A stretch of 64,000 bases of DNA from an uncultured Gemmatimonadota bacterium. Its GTDB lineage: Bacteria; Gemmatimonadota; Gemmatimonadetes; Gemmatimonadales; Gemmatimonadaceae. Both the position numbers and the translations under genes were made by a program. Of the stretch, positions 16,525 to 23,829 are shown piece by piece (the stretch's first letter is position 1; each line of letters begins with the position of its first letter). The notes under the pieces were generated by a model. The model made no database searches, was not told where the DNA came from, and saw only the letters and a program-made list of their open reading frames with translations. The stretch lies in NCBI GenBank assembly GCA_946480295.1, contig CAMLIT010000004.1, positions 12,090 through 76,089 on the forward strand, read 5' to 3'.

Positions 16525-16545
16525 TTTGTTCTCTTTACGAACAAA
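16525..16545. promoter_or_regulatory. Palindromic operator candidate 1 upstream of susC
   Basis: A perfect 7-bp inverted repeat TTTGTTC-N7-GAACAAA, 148 bp before the susC start. It is conspicuously AT-rich for this genome and a second copy of the same pattern lies 166 bp further upstream, which argues for a protein-binding site. Confidence 0.6.
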
Positions 16546-16690
16546 ATACCTCTCCGTTAGGACCACAGCACCTGCGGGACAGCGCGGAGCGTCAGGGTGC
16601 GTCGGTGGTGCGGCGCACTGGGTTAGGACACTCCGGCTCGATCCGGTCGGCGGCGCGCGAACGGCGGCGCCGCGACTGCCGACGCGCCAC

Positions 16691-16711
16691 TTTGTTCGCC
16701 ACAGGAACTAT
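16691..16711. promoter_or_regulatory. Palindromic operator candidate 2 upstream of susC
   Basis: TTTGTTC-N7-GAACTAT has the same left arm and same 7-bp spacing as the site at 16525; GTTC/GAAC are perfectly symmetric. The right arm runs into a TATAGT -10-like box on the minus strand. Confidence 0.5.
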
Positions 16712-16874
16712 ACGCGCCCGCTCTGCCCTCCGCTGGACGCGCCCGGACCGACCCACAAAATGACGGCGCGCCGGAGCCCTGTCCAGAGCCCGACCCGCCG
16801 TCCTCACCCCATGTCGCCTGTTCCCGGGCGAACCACCCGCGTACCCGACGCCGGAGTCGCCCGCCCCGACTCCG

Positions 16875-17480
16875 TCAGCCCCCGGCCGCCGCTCCGCCCG
16901 ATGCGCTCCGCACCCCCGCTTCGGCCGACCCTGTCGCCGCCAGCGGCCGCCGCACCCCGGCCACGATCATCGCCGTCAGCTCCTCCCGACCCGCCGCTTC
17001 GGCCCGACCCCGCTCGGCGAAGCCGTAGGCCAGCGCGATGTCGCGCAGCCGCGCCGTGTCCAGCGCGCGGAGCTCCTTCAGGAGCACGTCGTGTCCCTGC
17101 AGGTACGCCTCGAACGGGTCCAGCACCGGGTGCGGCTGCACCGGCCGCCGGTCCGCCACCACGAGGGACGGGCCCGGGCCCTCGAAATACGGGTGCAGCG
17201 GCCGCTCCCGCTCGATGTACACCGGCCCCGCGAGCGCCCGGCCAAGCGCCCCCTCGAGGAAGATCCGCGTCAGCCCGGTCGCCCAGTACATGAGATCCGT
17301 GCGATTCGGCTGCACGGTCTCCTTGCCCGTGCGGATCACCGTGGGGCTGTGATCCGCCGGAACGAACTCGATCCACCCCTCCCAGACGTGCCCCGCCTGG
17401 CGGCCGCACGCCCGCGGAACGAACCAGCGTCCGTCGGGGGCTCTCATCACCGTATCGAACTGCACCAGCACCTCTGCCAT
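16875..17480 (-). CDS. Unrecognised 201-residue protein
   Basis: I do not recognise the family. The start at 17480 (ATGGCAGAGG, GGAG upstream) gives MAEVLVQFDTVMRAPDGRWF, and the reading frame has the codon bias of a real gene. Visible features are an N-terminal beta-rich part with WEGWIEFVP and a central segment YWATGLTRIFLEGALGRAL. There is no signal peptide or membrane segment, so it is probably cytoplasmic. The C-terminal 40 residues are Ala/Gly-rich and less constrained. It stands alone between the susC upstream region and a repeat-rich spacer, giving no operon clue. A weakly conserved hypothetical protein is the safest label. Confidence 0.65.
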   Translation of the reverse strand: MAEVLVQFDTVMRAPDGRWFVPRACGRQAGHVWEGWIEFVPADHSPTVIRTGKETVQPNRTDLMYWATGLTRIFLEGALGRALAGPVYIERERPLHPYFEGPGPSLVVADRRPVQPHPVLDPFEAYLQGHDVLLKELRALDTARLRDIALAYGFAERGRAEAAGREELTAMIVAGVRRPLAATGSAEAGVRSASGGAAAGG

Positions 17481-17684
17481 CTGCGCTCCGGTAGGGGACT
17501 GGTGTTTGTAGTGCAATGAAGGAGCCATGAGGCGGGAGGCGGGAGGCGGGAGGCTCCCCGACCCGTCCGGCCTCCTCGCGCGGCCGCGCGTCCCTCTACC
17601 GGGCCGGCTTCGAACGAGGCGACACGGATTTCACGGAAGATGCGGATTCGGCAGTGCATTCGTGGACATTCGCGTCTCCCCACC

Positions 17685-17725
17685 GTGTTATGCCCGCTCG
17701 AGCGAGGATGGCTACGCACGGCGCG
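17685..17725 (+). repeat. Dispersed repeat core, copy A
   Basis: GTGTTATGC, 20 variable bases, then ACGCACGGCGCG. It differs from copy B by one base in the left box. The variable part contains a small inverted repeat (CGCTCGAGCG). Confidence 0.75.
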
Positions 17726-17938
17726 ATCGGACCTTCTCGCGCCACCGCTGCCCCCTTATCCGGCCAGCATCCAACGACCAGGCGCGAATTGAACAGACAC
17801 ATCGTGCGAACCGGCGCGAATGGGGGGAGCGGTGGGGTAGCCGGGAGCCGGACCCGCCGCTGGGTGCGAGGAGCTCTCGCGCCACGCGGCGCGATCCGCG
17901 CCGATCCGCTCCGCATCCGTCCAATCCGTGTCCCCTTC

Positions 17939-17979
17939 GTGTGATGCCGGCCCGGGGGAGGAGCCCCACGCACGGCGCG
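17939..17979 (+). repeat. Dispersed repeat core, copy B
   Basis: GTGTGATGC, 20 variable bases, then ACGCACGGCGCG; same orientation as copy A and 254 bp downstream of it. Confidence 0.75.
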
Positions 17980-18029
17980 CCGAAGCCAGGGTTGCACGCC
18001 TCCCGCCTCCCGCCTCCCGCCTCCCGCCC

Positions 18030-18863
18030 TCACCCCACCCCCAACCTCCTCTCCAACGCCTCCCTCCTCGACCGGCTCACCCGCAACCTCGCCCCGCTCC
18101 GCAGCACGACCTCGTAGTCGCCCCCGGGCGCCTTGAGCAGCGTGTCCACGAGATCCAGCCGCACGAGCGCGGAGCGGTGCACGCGGAAGAACTGGTTCGG
18201 GTCCAGCCGCTCCTCCAGCGACTGCATCGACTCGCGGATCACGTACCGGCGGTCGCCGACGTGGAGCTCGGCGTAGGGGCCGTCCGCCGTGATGTAGTCG
18301 ATGTCCGACACGGGGACGACGCGCACCTTGCCCTTCATCTCCACCGCGATGCGCTCGAGGTAGGGCGGCCGACCGCCCGCGCCGGCGTTCGCGGTCGGCG
18401 ACCCCTCGCCCGGGGGGGCGATCGGTGCACCGGCGCCGCCGCTCCCCGCCAGCACCGCCATGAGCTGTCGGCGCAGGTCGCCCATCTGCCGCAGCTCGAG
18501 CAGCCGGCGCGCGCGGGCGAACGCCTGCTCGAAGCGCTCGTCGTCGAACGGCTTCACGAGGTAGTCCACCGCGGCGAGGTCGAACGCCTTCAGCGCGTAC
18601 TGGTCGTACGCGGTGACGAAGATGGTGGCCGGCATCGCGTCCACGCCGACCGCGCGGACGACGTCGATCCCCGTCCGGCCGGGCATCTGCACGTCGAGGA
18701 AGACGAGGTCCGGGTGGAGGCGGCGGATGAGCTCCACCGCGGCATCCCCGTCTCCCGCGGTGCCGACCACCTCGACGTCGGGCTGCTCGCGCAGCAGGTC
18801 CTCGAGGCGCTGCCGCGCGAGAGGCTCGTCGTCGGCGACGAGGACGCGGATCGGGGTGGGCAT
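18030..18863 (-). CDS. LytTR-family response regulator
   Basis: A 277-residue two-domain regulator. Residues 5-120 are a receiver domain with the acidic pair DDE (11-13), phospho-acceptor Asp57 in FLDVQMPG and Lys104 in VKPF. A Gly/Pro-rich linker (about 138-165) leads to a LytTR DNA-binding domain (about 170-275) with VSDIDYITADGPYAELHV and the FFRVHRSALVR block. It is co-transcribed with the sensor kinase 11 bp upstream. The divergent spacer beyond the kinase gene carries a pair of LytTR-type direct repeats, so it probably controls the export operon starting at 20223 and possibly its own. Confidence 0.95.
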   Translation of the reverse strand: MPTPIRVLVADDEPLARQRLEDLLREQPDVEVVGTAGDGDAAVELIRRLHPDLVFLDVQMPGRTGIDVVRAVGVDAMPATIFVTAYDQYALKAFDLAAVDYLVKPFDDERFEQAFARARRLLELRQMGDLRRQLMAVLAGSGGAGAPIAPPGEGSPTANAGAGGRPPYLERIAVEMKGKVRVVPVSDIDYITADGPYAELHVGDRRYVIRESMQSLEERLDPNQFFRVHRSALVRLDLVDTLLKAPGGDYEVVLRSGARLRVSRSRREALERRLGVG

Positions 18864-18874
18864 CGGCGTCGTGC

Positions 18875-20035
18875 CTAACGAGCGGCCGCCGCCGCGGCGT
18901 GCAGGTCGGCGGCGGTGTGGTACGGGATCCGCACCTCCGCCAGCGCGCCGCCGTCGGTGCTCGCGTGCAGCGTGAACGCGGCCGCGTCGCCGTAGAGCTG
19001 CTCCAGCCGCGCGACGGTGTTGCGGATCCCGACCCCCGTGGACGGCGCGCCGGGCTCCGGCCCGCCCGGACCGTTGTCGCGCACCCGCAGCACGAGCGTG
19101 CTCCCCTCCACCGTCGCCTCGATCGCGACGCGTCCCACCCCCTCCACGCGGCTGCTCCCGTGCTTGATCGCGTTCTCCACGATCGGCTGCAGCACGAGGT
19201 TGGGCACGAGCGCGTCGCGGGCGCGCGCCTCGATGTCCGTCGCCACCTCGAGCCGTCCCTGGAAGCGGATCTGCATGATCTCCACGTAGCGGGCGAGGAG
19301 CTCCAGCTCGCGCTCGAGCGGGATCTCCTGCTCGGTCGCGCCCTCGATCGTGTGCCGCAGCAGCTCGCTCAACCGGGAGATCATCCGGCGTACGCCGCGC
19401 GGGTCCCGCTCGACGAGCGACGAGATCGCGTGCAGGGTGTTGAAGAGGAAGTGCGGGTCGAGCTGCCGGCGCAGCGCGTCGAGCCGCGCTTCCGCGAGCT
19501 GGGCCTCCAGCCGCGCCGTCTCGGCCGCCAGGCGCACCGATTCCTCCCGGCGCGCGCGATAGCGCAGCGAGAAGTCCCGCGCCAGGCCGGCGGCGAGCAC
19601 TCCCATGTAGATCACCAGCTCGTTGAGGAACCAGAGCCGGCGTGCCGCCGAGAGCAGCGTCATCGGCGGGAAGCGTCGCGGGCCAGGCGGCGGCGGGAGG
19701 AGCGCGACGCGCAGCGCGGCGATCGCGACGTCCACGCCAATCGCGATGACGATGCCCGCGCCGAGCAGGAGCGCGATGCGCGCCGCGCGGCTCCCCCGCT
19801 CGACGCTGTACCGGCTCGCCAACCAGAACACGAGCGGCGTGAGCAGCGCCCACGCGTACGCCTCGATGAACGCGAGCGCGACGAAGGCGGAGGACGCCGT
19901 GCTCCGCAGTCCACCGCCGCGCGGATCGAGCAGCCGGTTCGCCGACATGAGCATCGCCATGAACGTCCAGAACGCGACGATCAGGACGAGCTCGCGGCGG
20001 CTCAGCCGTACGGCAGTGGTGTTCGGGTCGGTCAC
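18875..20035 (-). CDS. LytS/YehU-type sensor histidine kinase
   Basis: A 386-residue inner-membrane kinase. It has about four membrane helices (around residues 15-35, 48-73, 85-110 and 135-152), a coiled-coil (155-190), the His_kinase motif QLDPHFLFNTL with phospho-acceptor His195, and a C-terminal HATPase domain (VENAIKHG N-box, DNGPG, GVGIRNTVARL G-box). It lacks an extracytoplasmic sensor domain, so the signal is probably sensed in the membrane. The start is GTG at 20035 behind GGTGAG. It phosphorylates the LytTR regulator encoded 11 bp downstream. Confidence 0.93.
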   Translation of the reverse strand: MTDPNTTAVRLSRRELVLIVAFWTFMAMLMSANRLLDPRGGGLRSTASSAFVALAFIEAYAWALLTPLVFWLASRYSVERGSRAARIALLLGAGIVIAIGVDVAIAALRVALLPPPPGPRRFPPMTLLSAARRLWFLNELVIYMGVLAAGLARDFSLRYRARREESVRLAAETARLEAQLAEARLDALRRQLDPHFLFNTLHAISSLVERDPRGVRRMISRLSELLRHTIEGATEQEIPLERELELLARYVEIMQIRFQGRLEVATDIEARARDALVPNLVLQPIVENAIKHGSSRVEGVGRVAIEATVEGSTLVLRVRDNGPGGPEPGAPSTGVGIRNTVARLEQLYGDAAAFTLHASTDGGALAEVRIPYHTAADLHAAAAAAR

Positions 20036-20099
20036 GGTCTCACCCCGCGTGCGACGGTCGTGCCAGCCAGCCCCGTCTGGATTACGCGCCGAGCCCGCC

Positions 20100-20132
20100 T
20101 GCCGTTCGTGACGGCTGCGTGCCGTTCATGAC
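20100..20132 (+). promoter_or_regulatory. LytTR-type direct-repeat binding site
   Basis: Two 13-bp copies TGCCGTTCGTGAC (20100-20112) and TGCCGTTCATGAC (20120-20132) differ at one base and are spaced 20 bp apart, two helical turns. The inner 9-mers GCCGTTCGT and GCCGTTCAT fit the LytTR consensus [TA][AC][CA]GTTN[AG][TG] at all but the first position. They lie in the spacer between the kinase gene and the MacA-type gene, 91 bp before its start. Confidence 0.7.
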
Positions 20133-20222
20133 ATGCACGTGCAAGTGGCCCTGCGCGCGCCGTTTGGCGGCGTCGAACGCGATACAGTGGGAGAGCGAAG
20201 AACGACATCTCGAGGGAATCAC

Positions 20223-21524
20223 ATGAAGAACATTCGCATCACAGCGACCGCCGCAATCCTCGTGATCGGCGCGGGGACCGCCTGGTTCTACCATCGTGCC
20301 GAAGCGCACGAGGCGCCGGCGTACCGGACGGCGGTCGTCCAGCACGGCAACCTGCAGTCGAGCGTGTCGGCGACCGGCACCTTGAGCGCGGACACGACGG
20401 TCCAGGTCGGGACCCAGGTGTCGGGGCAGGTCAGCGCCATCTACGTGGACTTCAACGCCCACGTGAAGAAGGGGCAGCTCCTCGCGCGCATCGACCCCAC
20501 GCTGCAGGAGCAGGCGGTGCAGGACGCGCAGGCCGGGCTCGACAAGGTGCGCGCGCAGCTCCAGCAGGCGCAGAGCGAGTACGGGCGCGAGAAGCAGCTC
20601 TACGACGCGAAGGTCGTCACGGCGAGCGAGTTCAGCGCGGCGCAGTCGACGTATCTCGCCGCGCAGGCCGAGATGAAGTCGGCGGACGTGGCGCTCCAGC
20701 GCGCGCAGAAGAACCTCGGCTACACCTACATCCACGCGCCGATCGACGGCGTGGTCGTCGAGCGCAACGTGGACGTCGGCCAGACGGTGGCCGCGAGCCT
20801 CTCCGCGCCGCAGCTCTTCCTGATCGCCAACGACCTTGGCCGGATGCAGATCCTCGCGTCGGTGGACGAGAGCGACATCGGGCAGATCCAGCTCGGGCAG
20901 CCGGTGAGCTTCACCGTGCAGTCGTACCCGAACGAGACGTTCTCGGGCACCGTGAAGCAGGTGCGCCTGCAATCGAAGACGCAGGACAACGTCGTGAACT
21001 ACACCGTGGTCGTCGACGTGCGGAACACGAAGAACAAGCTGCTTCCGGGCATGACCGCCACGGTGCAGTTCCAGACGGGCGAGGCGAACGACGTGCTGAT
21101 CGTGCCCAACGCGGCGCTGCGCTTCCGGCCGACGCCGGAGATGCTGGCGGCGGCGGGGATCACGCCGGGCGCGACGCGCGGCGGCCGTGATTCCACGGCG
21201 CGCGGCGGCGGCGCCACCGGCGGCAGCGGCGCGGCGCGATGGAGCGGCATGGGCGGCGGCGCGTCCGCGCGCGGCGGCCAGGGCACGGGGTCGAGCGGCA
21301 ATCACGCCATGCTCTGGGTCATGAAGAACGGCAAGCCGACGCCGGTGCGCGTGCAGACGGGGCTCACCGACGGCCAGAACACGGTCGTCAGCGGCAACGG
21401 GCTCACGGCGGGGACGCCGGTGATCATCGGCATCACGGGCGGTGCCACCAGCACCGCGACGGCGAATCCGCTGCAGCCGCAGGGCGGGATGCGCCGTGGC
21501 CCCGGCGGGCCGGGAGGCTTCTGA
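20223..21524 (+). CDS. MacA-type periplasmic adaptor protein
   Basis: A 433-residue membrane-fusion adaptor with a single N-terminal membrane anchor. A biotinyl-lipoyl half motif (VQVGTQVSGQVSAIYVDFN), a long coiled-coil hairpin (about residues 95-155) and the second half motif IHAPIDGVVVERNVDVGQTV follow, then beta-barrel and membrane-proximal domains. A low-complexity Gly/Ser/Ala/Arg insert (about residues 315-360) and a Gly-rich tail are unusual. ATG at 20223 follows GAGGGA. Its stop overlaps the start of the ATPase gene (TGATG). It should link the MacB-type ABC exporter to an outer-membrane channel; no TolC gene is in this operon. Confidence 0.92.
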   Translation: MKNIRITATAAILVIGAGTAWFYHRAEAHEAPAYRTAVVQHGNLQSSVSATGTLSADTTVQVGTQVSGQVSAIYVDFNAHVKKGQLLARIDPTLQEQAVQDAQAGLDKVRAQLQQAQSEYGREKQLYDAKVVTASEFSAAQSTYLAAQAEMKSADVALQRAQKNLGYTYIHAPIDGVVVERNVDVGQTVAASLSAPQLFLIANDLGRMQILASVDESDIGQIQLGQPVSFTVQSYPNETFSGTVKQVRLQSKTQDNVVNYTVVVDVRNTKNKLLPGMTATVQFQTGEANDVLIVPNAALRFRPTPEMLAAAGITPGATRGGRDSTARGGGATGGSGAARWSGMGGGASARGGQGTGSSGNHAMLWVMKNGKPTPVRVQTGLTDGQNTVVSGNGLTAGTPVIIGITGGATSTATANPLQPQGGMRRGPGGPGGF

Positions 21525-22366
21525 TGAAGACGGAGGAGAACGTGACGGACAGGCCCGTCATCCGGATCGCGAACGTGAAGAAGGTCTACCGCATGGGCGA
21601 GAACGAGGTGTTCGCACTGCGTGGGGTGGACCTGACGGTCCGCGCCGGCGAGATGATCGCGGTGATGGGCTCCTCCGGCTCCGGCAAGTCCACGCTGATG
21701 AACATCCTCGGCTGCCTCGACGTGCCGAGCGAGGGCGAGTACTGGCTCGACGGCACGCGGGTGGACAACATGACGAAGAACCAGCTCGCCGACATCCGCA
21801 ACGCGAAGCTCGGCTTCGTGTTCCAGGGGTTCAACCTCCTGGCGCGGACGAGCGCGATCGACAACGTCGAGCTGCCGCTGCTCTACGACCGCAGCGGCCG
21901 GAAGCGCGACACGAAGGCCCTCGCCACCGACGCGCTGCGGCGCGTCGGTCTCGGCGATCGGCTCGACCACCAGCCGAGCGAGCTCTCGGGGGGACAGCAG
22001 CAGCGCGTGGCGATCGCCCGCGCGCTCGTGACCTCGCCGACGCTCCTCCTGGCCGACGAGCCCACCGGTAACCTCGACAGCCGCATGACGATCGAGGTGA
22101 TGGCGCTCTTCCAGGAGCTCAACGACCAGGGGATCACGATCGTGCTCGTGACGCACGAGCCGGACGTGGCACGGTACGCGAAGCGGATCGTGGAGGTGAA
22201 GGACGGCCGGATCCTGCGCGACCACCCGGTCGCCACCCGCCGGCGCGCCGCCGACGACCTGCTGGAGCTCGTGAACCACACGGGTGTTGACGCGGCGCCG
22301 AGCGAGTTGCGGGAGGAAACGCTTCCCGCTTCCCACGTCCCGCGTCCCGCGAAGGAGGCCGCATGA
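21524..22366 (+). CDS. MacB/LolD-type ABC exporter ATPase
   Basis: A 280-residue ATP-binding subunit with Walker [11 protein letters not shown]-loop FVFQGFNLL, signature LSGGQQQR, Walker [13 protein letters not shown] and switch His in VTHEP. It energises the FtsX-like permease encoded immediately downstream (ATGA overlap). In E. coli MacB these two parts are one polypeptide; here they are split. The last 40 residues extend beyond the usual ABC end and include [12 protein letters not shown], which is encoded by a run of C-rich heptamers, so the tail looks like a repeat that has been absorbed into the gene. Confidence 0.94.
   Translation: MKTEENVTDRPVIRIANVKKVYRMGENEVFALRGVDLTVRAGEMIAVMGSSGSGKSTLMNILGCLDVPSEGEYWLDGTRVDNMTKNQLADIRNAKLGFVFQGFNLLARTSAIDNVELPLLYDRSGRKRDTKALATDALRRVGLGDRLDHQPSELSGGQQQRVAIARALVTSPTLLLADEPTGNLDSRMTIEVMALFQELNDQGITIVLVTHEPDVARYAKRIVEVKDGRILRDHPVATRRRAADDLLELVNHTGVDAAPSELREETLPASHVPRPAKEAA
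22321..22348 (+). repeat. G3N4 heptamer array inside the 3' end of the ATPase gene
   Basis: Four consecutive 7-mers GCTTCCC, GCTTCCC, ACGTCCC, GCGTCCC (on the complement GGG-N4 units). They are in coding sequence, just before the ribosome site of the permease gene. Confidence 0.65.
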
Positions 22367-23580
22367 AGCAGTCGACGCTCTTCAAGGTCGCGACGCAGAG
22401 CATCCGCAAGAACAAGATGCGCACGCTGCTCACGATGCTCGGCATCGTCATCGGCGTGGGCGCCGTGATCGTCATGGTGGCGGTCGGCCAGGGGGCGCAG
22501 TCGCGCATCGCGGACCAGATCAACAACCTCGGGACGAACCTGATCATGGTCACCCCGGGCGCGGTCACGCAGGGCGGCGTCAACCAGGGCGCGGGCGCCC
22601 TCAACAAGCTCACCCCGGCCGACGCCGAGAAGCTGAAGCGCGAGGCCACCACGCTCACGGGCGTGTCGCCGGTGATCATGACGCACGCGCAGGTGATCGC
22701 GAACCAGAACAACTGGCGGACGACGGTGAACGGCGTCTCCGGGGACTATCCGATCATCCGCGACTGGAACGTCTCGTCCGGCGCCTACTTCACCGACCAG
22801 GACGTGCGCTCGGCGCGGAAGGTGGCGGTGATCGGCGCGACGGTGGCGAACAACCTCTTCCCGGGGATGGACCCCGTGGGCTCGGAGATCCAGATCGGCC
22901 ACGCGCCCTTCACCGTGATCGGCGTGCTCGCCGCGAAGGGGCAGACGTCGAGCGGGCAGGACATGGACGACGTGATCCTCATGCCGTACACGACGGCGCA
23001 GGAGCGGTTGAGCGGCTTCATGCGGCTCGGCGCGATCCTCGCCAGCACCTCGTCGCCGGACGAGATCCCGGCGGCGCAGAACGAGATCGAGCAGATCATG
23101 CGCGAGTCGCACCGGCTGGCCGACGGCGTGGATGACGACTTCACCGTCCGCAACCAGACGGAGCTGGCGCAGGCGGCCGAGGGCGCGACGGCGGTCATGA
23201 CCTATCTGCTCGCCGCGATCGCGTCGGTGTCGCTCCTCGTCGGCGGCATCGGGATCATGAACATCATGCTCGTCTCGGTGACGGAGCGGACGCGCGAGAT
23301 CGGCGTCCGCATGGCGATCGGCGCGCGCGGCTCGGACGTGCTCACGCAGTTCCTCGTCGAGAGCGTCGTCATGAGCACGCTCGGTGGACTGATCGGCCTC
23401 GGCACCGGCTTCGCCGGCGCGGCGCTGCTCGGCCACCTGACCGGCTGGGCGACGTCCACTCCGCCCGGCGCCGCGCTGATCGCCGTCGGCTTCTCGGCGC
23501 TGGTCGGCGTGTTCTTCGGCTTCTATCCCGCGCGCAAGGCGGCGGCGCTGAATCCGATACAGGCCTTGAGGTATGAGTGA
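22363..23580 (+). CDS. MacB/FtsX-type ABC permease
   Basis: A 405-residue inner-membrane permease. It has one N-terminal helix with the MacB wording [22 protein letters not shown], a large periplasmic MacB_PCD domain (about residues 50-265) and three C-terminal helices (FtsX domain, about 285-400) with [20 protein letters not shown] and the ending [17 protein letters not shown]. This is the transmembrane partner of the upstream ATPase. AAGGAGG precedes its ATG at 22363. With the MacA-type adaptor it should expel or export a substrate such as a peptide, macrolide or lipid from the periplasm. Confidence 0.95.
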   Translation: MKQSTLFKVATQSIRKNKMRTLLTMLGIVIGVGAVIVMVAVGQGAQSRIADQINNLGTNLIMVTPGAVTQGGVNQGAGALNKLTPADAEKLKREATTLTGVSPVIMTHAQVIANQNNWRTTVNGVSGDYPIIRDWNVSSGAYFTDQDVRSARKVAVIGATVANNLFPGMDPVGSEIQIGHAPFTVIGVLAAKGQTSSGQDMDDVILMPYTTAQERLSGFMRLGAILASTSSPDEIPAAQNEIEQIMRESHRLADGVDDDFTVRNQTELAQAAEGATAVMTYLLAAIASVSLLVGGIGIMNIMLVSVTERTREIGVRMAIGARGSDVLTQFLVESVVMSTLGGLIGLGTGFAGAALLGHLTGWATSTPPGAALIAVGFSALVGVFFGFYPARKAAALNPIQALRYE

Positions 23581-23829
23581 ACCGCTGAACGAGAGGGTCG
23601 GGGGTCGAGGGTCGAGAAGGACACCAGATAGGTGATAGGAACGAGCAACTAGTGACGCCGTGATCAGTTCCTGATTCCTATGCCACTAACGCACTGCTCT
23701 CGACCGAAGCTCGGCTGAGCGCGACCGGCCACGGGCGCCGGCGGCGGCAGCATTGGCGCGCTGGGATGCGTATCTTGAGACGGGGCCCGGGATGACCGGC
23801 CCCGTTCCCACCTCAGGAGGCCAACGCTC
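23581..23829 (+). other. Spacer before heme receptor gene
   Basis: The 249 bp are AT-richer than the surroundings. There are three GGGTCGN heptamers (23595-23615) 14 bp after the permease stop. A 7-bp inverted repeat ATAGGAA/TTCCTAT has arms at 23635-23641 and 23675-23681. Near the receptor gene ACGGGGCC/GGCCCCGT can form a hairpin just before an AGGAGG ribosome site. I looked for a cobalamin riboswitch box and did not find one. Confidence 0.45.

Larger units (their letters stand above)
16378..16874 (-). promoter_or_regulatory. susC upstream/leader region
   Basis: This 497-bp stretch holds no convincing gene. It contains an AGGAG ribosome site next to susC, two related palindromes (listed separately) and an AT-richer patch around 16525-16550. 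On the minus strand TATAGT (16707-16712) and TATTTT (about 16543-16548) are -10-like, each touching a palindrome; matching -35 boxes are poor. Confidence 0.5.
17481..18029. repeat. Repeat-rich spacer: two tandem copies of a dispersed element between inverted heptamer arrays
   Basis: This 549-bp gap has no credible gene. It begins with 3.5 copies of GGGAGGC (17530-17554) and ends with four copies of the reverse complement GCCTCCC (17998-18025), the last only 4 bp from the lytR-type stop. Between them are two cores GTGT(T/G)ATGC-N20-ACGCACGGCGCG at 17685-17725 and 17939-17979. Flanking sequence matches the element at 34.7 kb: the 41 bp before the first core aligns without gaps (about 80% by eye), and a GCGAATTGA...GGCGCGAA segment near 17785-17820 is shared too. 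Confidence 0.8.

Noticed and set aside
17527..18117. Possible small proteins in the 17.5-18.1 kb spacer on both strands
   Set aside because: Frames run through heptamer arrays and repeat cores, lack ribosome sites and show no protein-like composition.
23581..23829. Cobalamin riboswitch before the TonB receptor gene
   Set aside because: I looked for a B12-box-like AGYCMGGAGACCKGCC pattern and found none; the downstream ABC genes also look heme-type.
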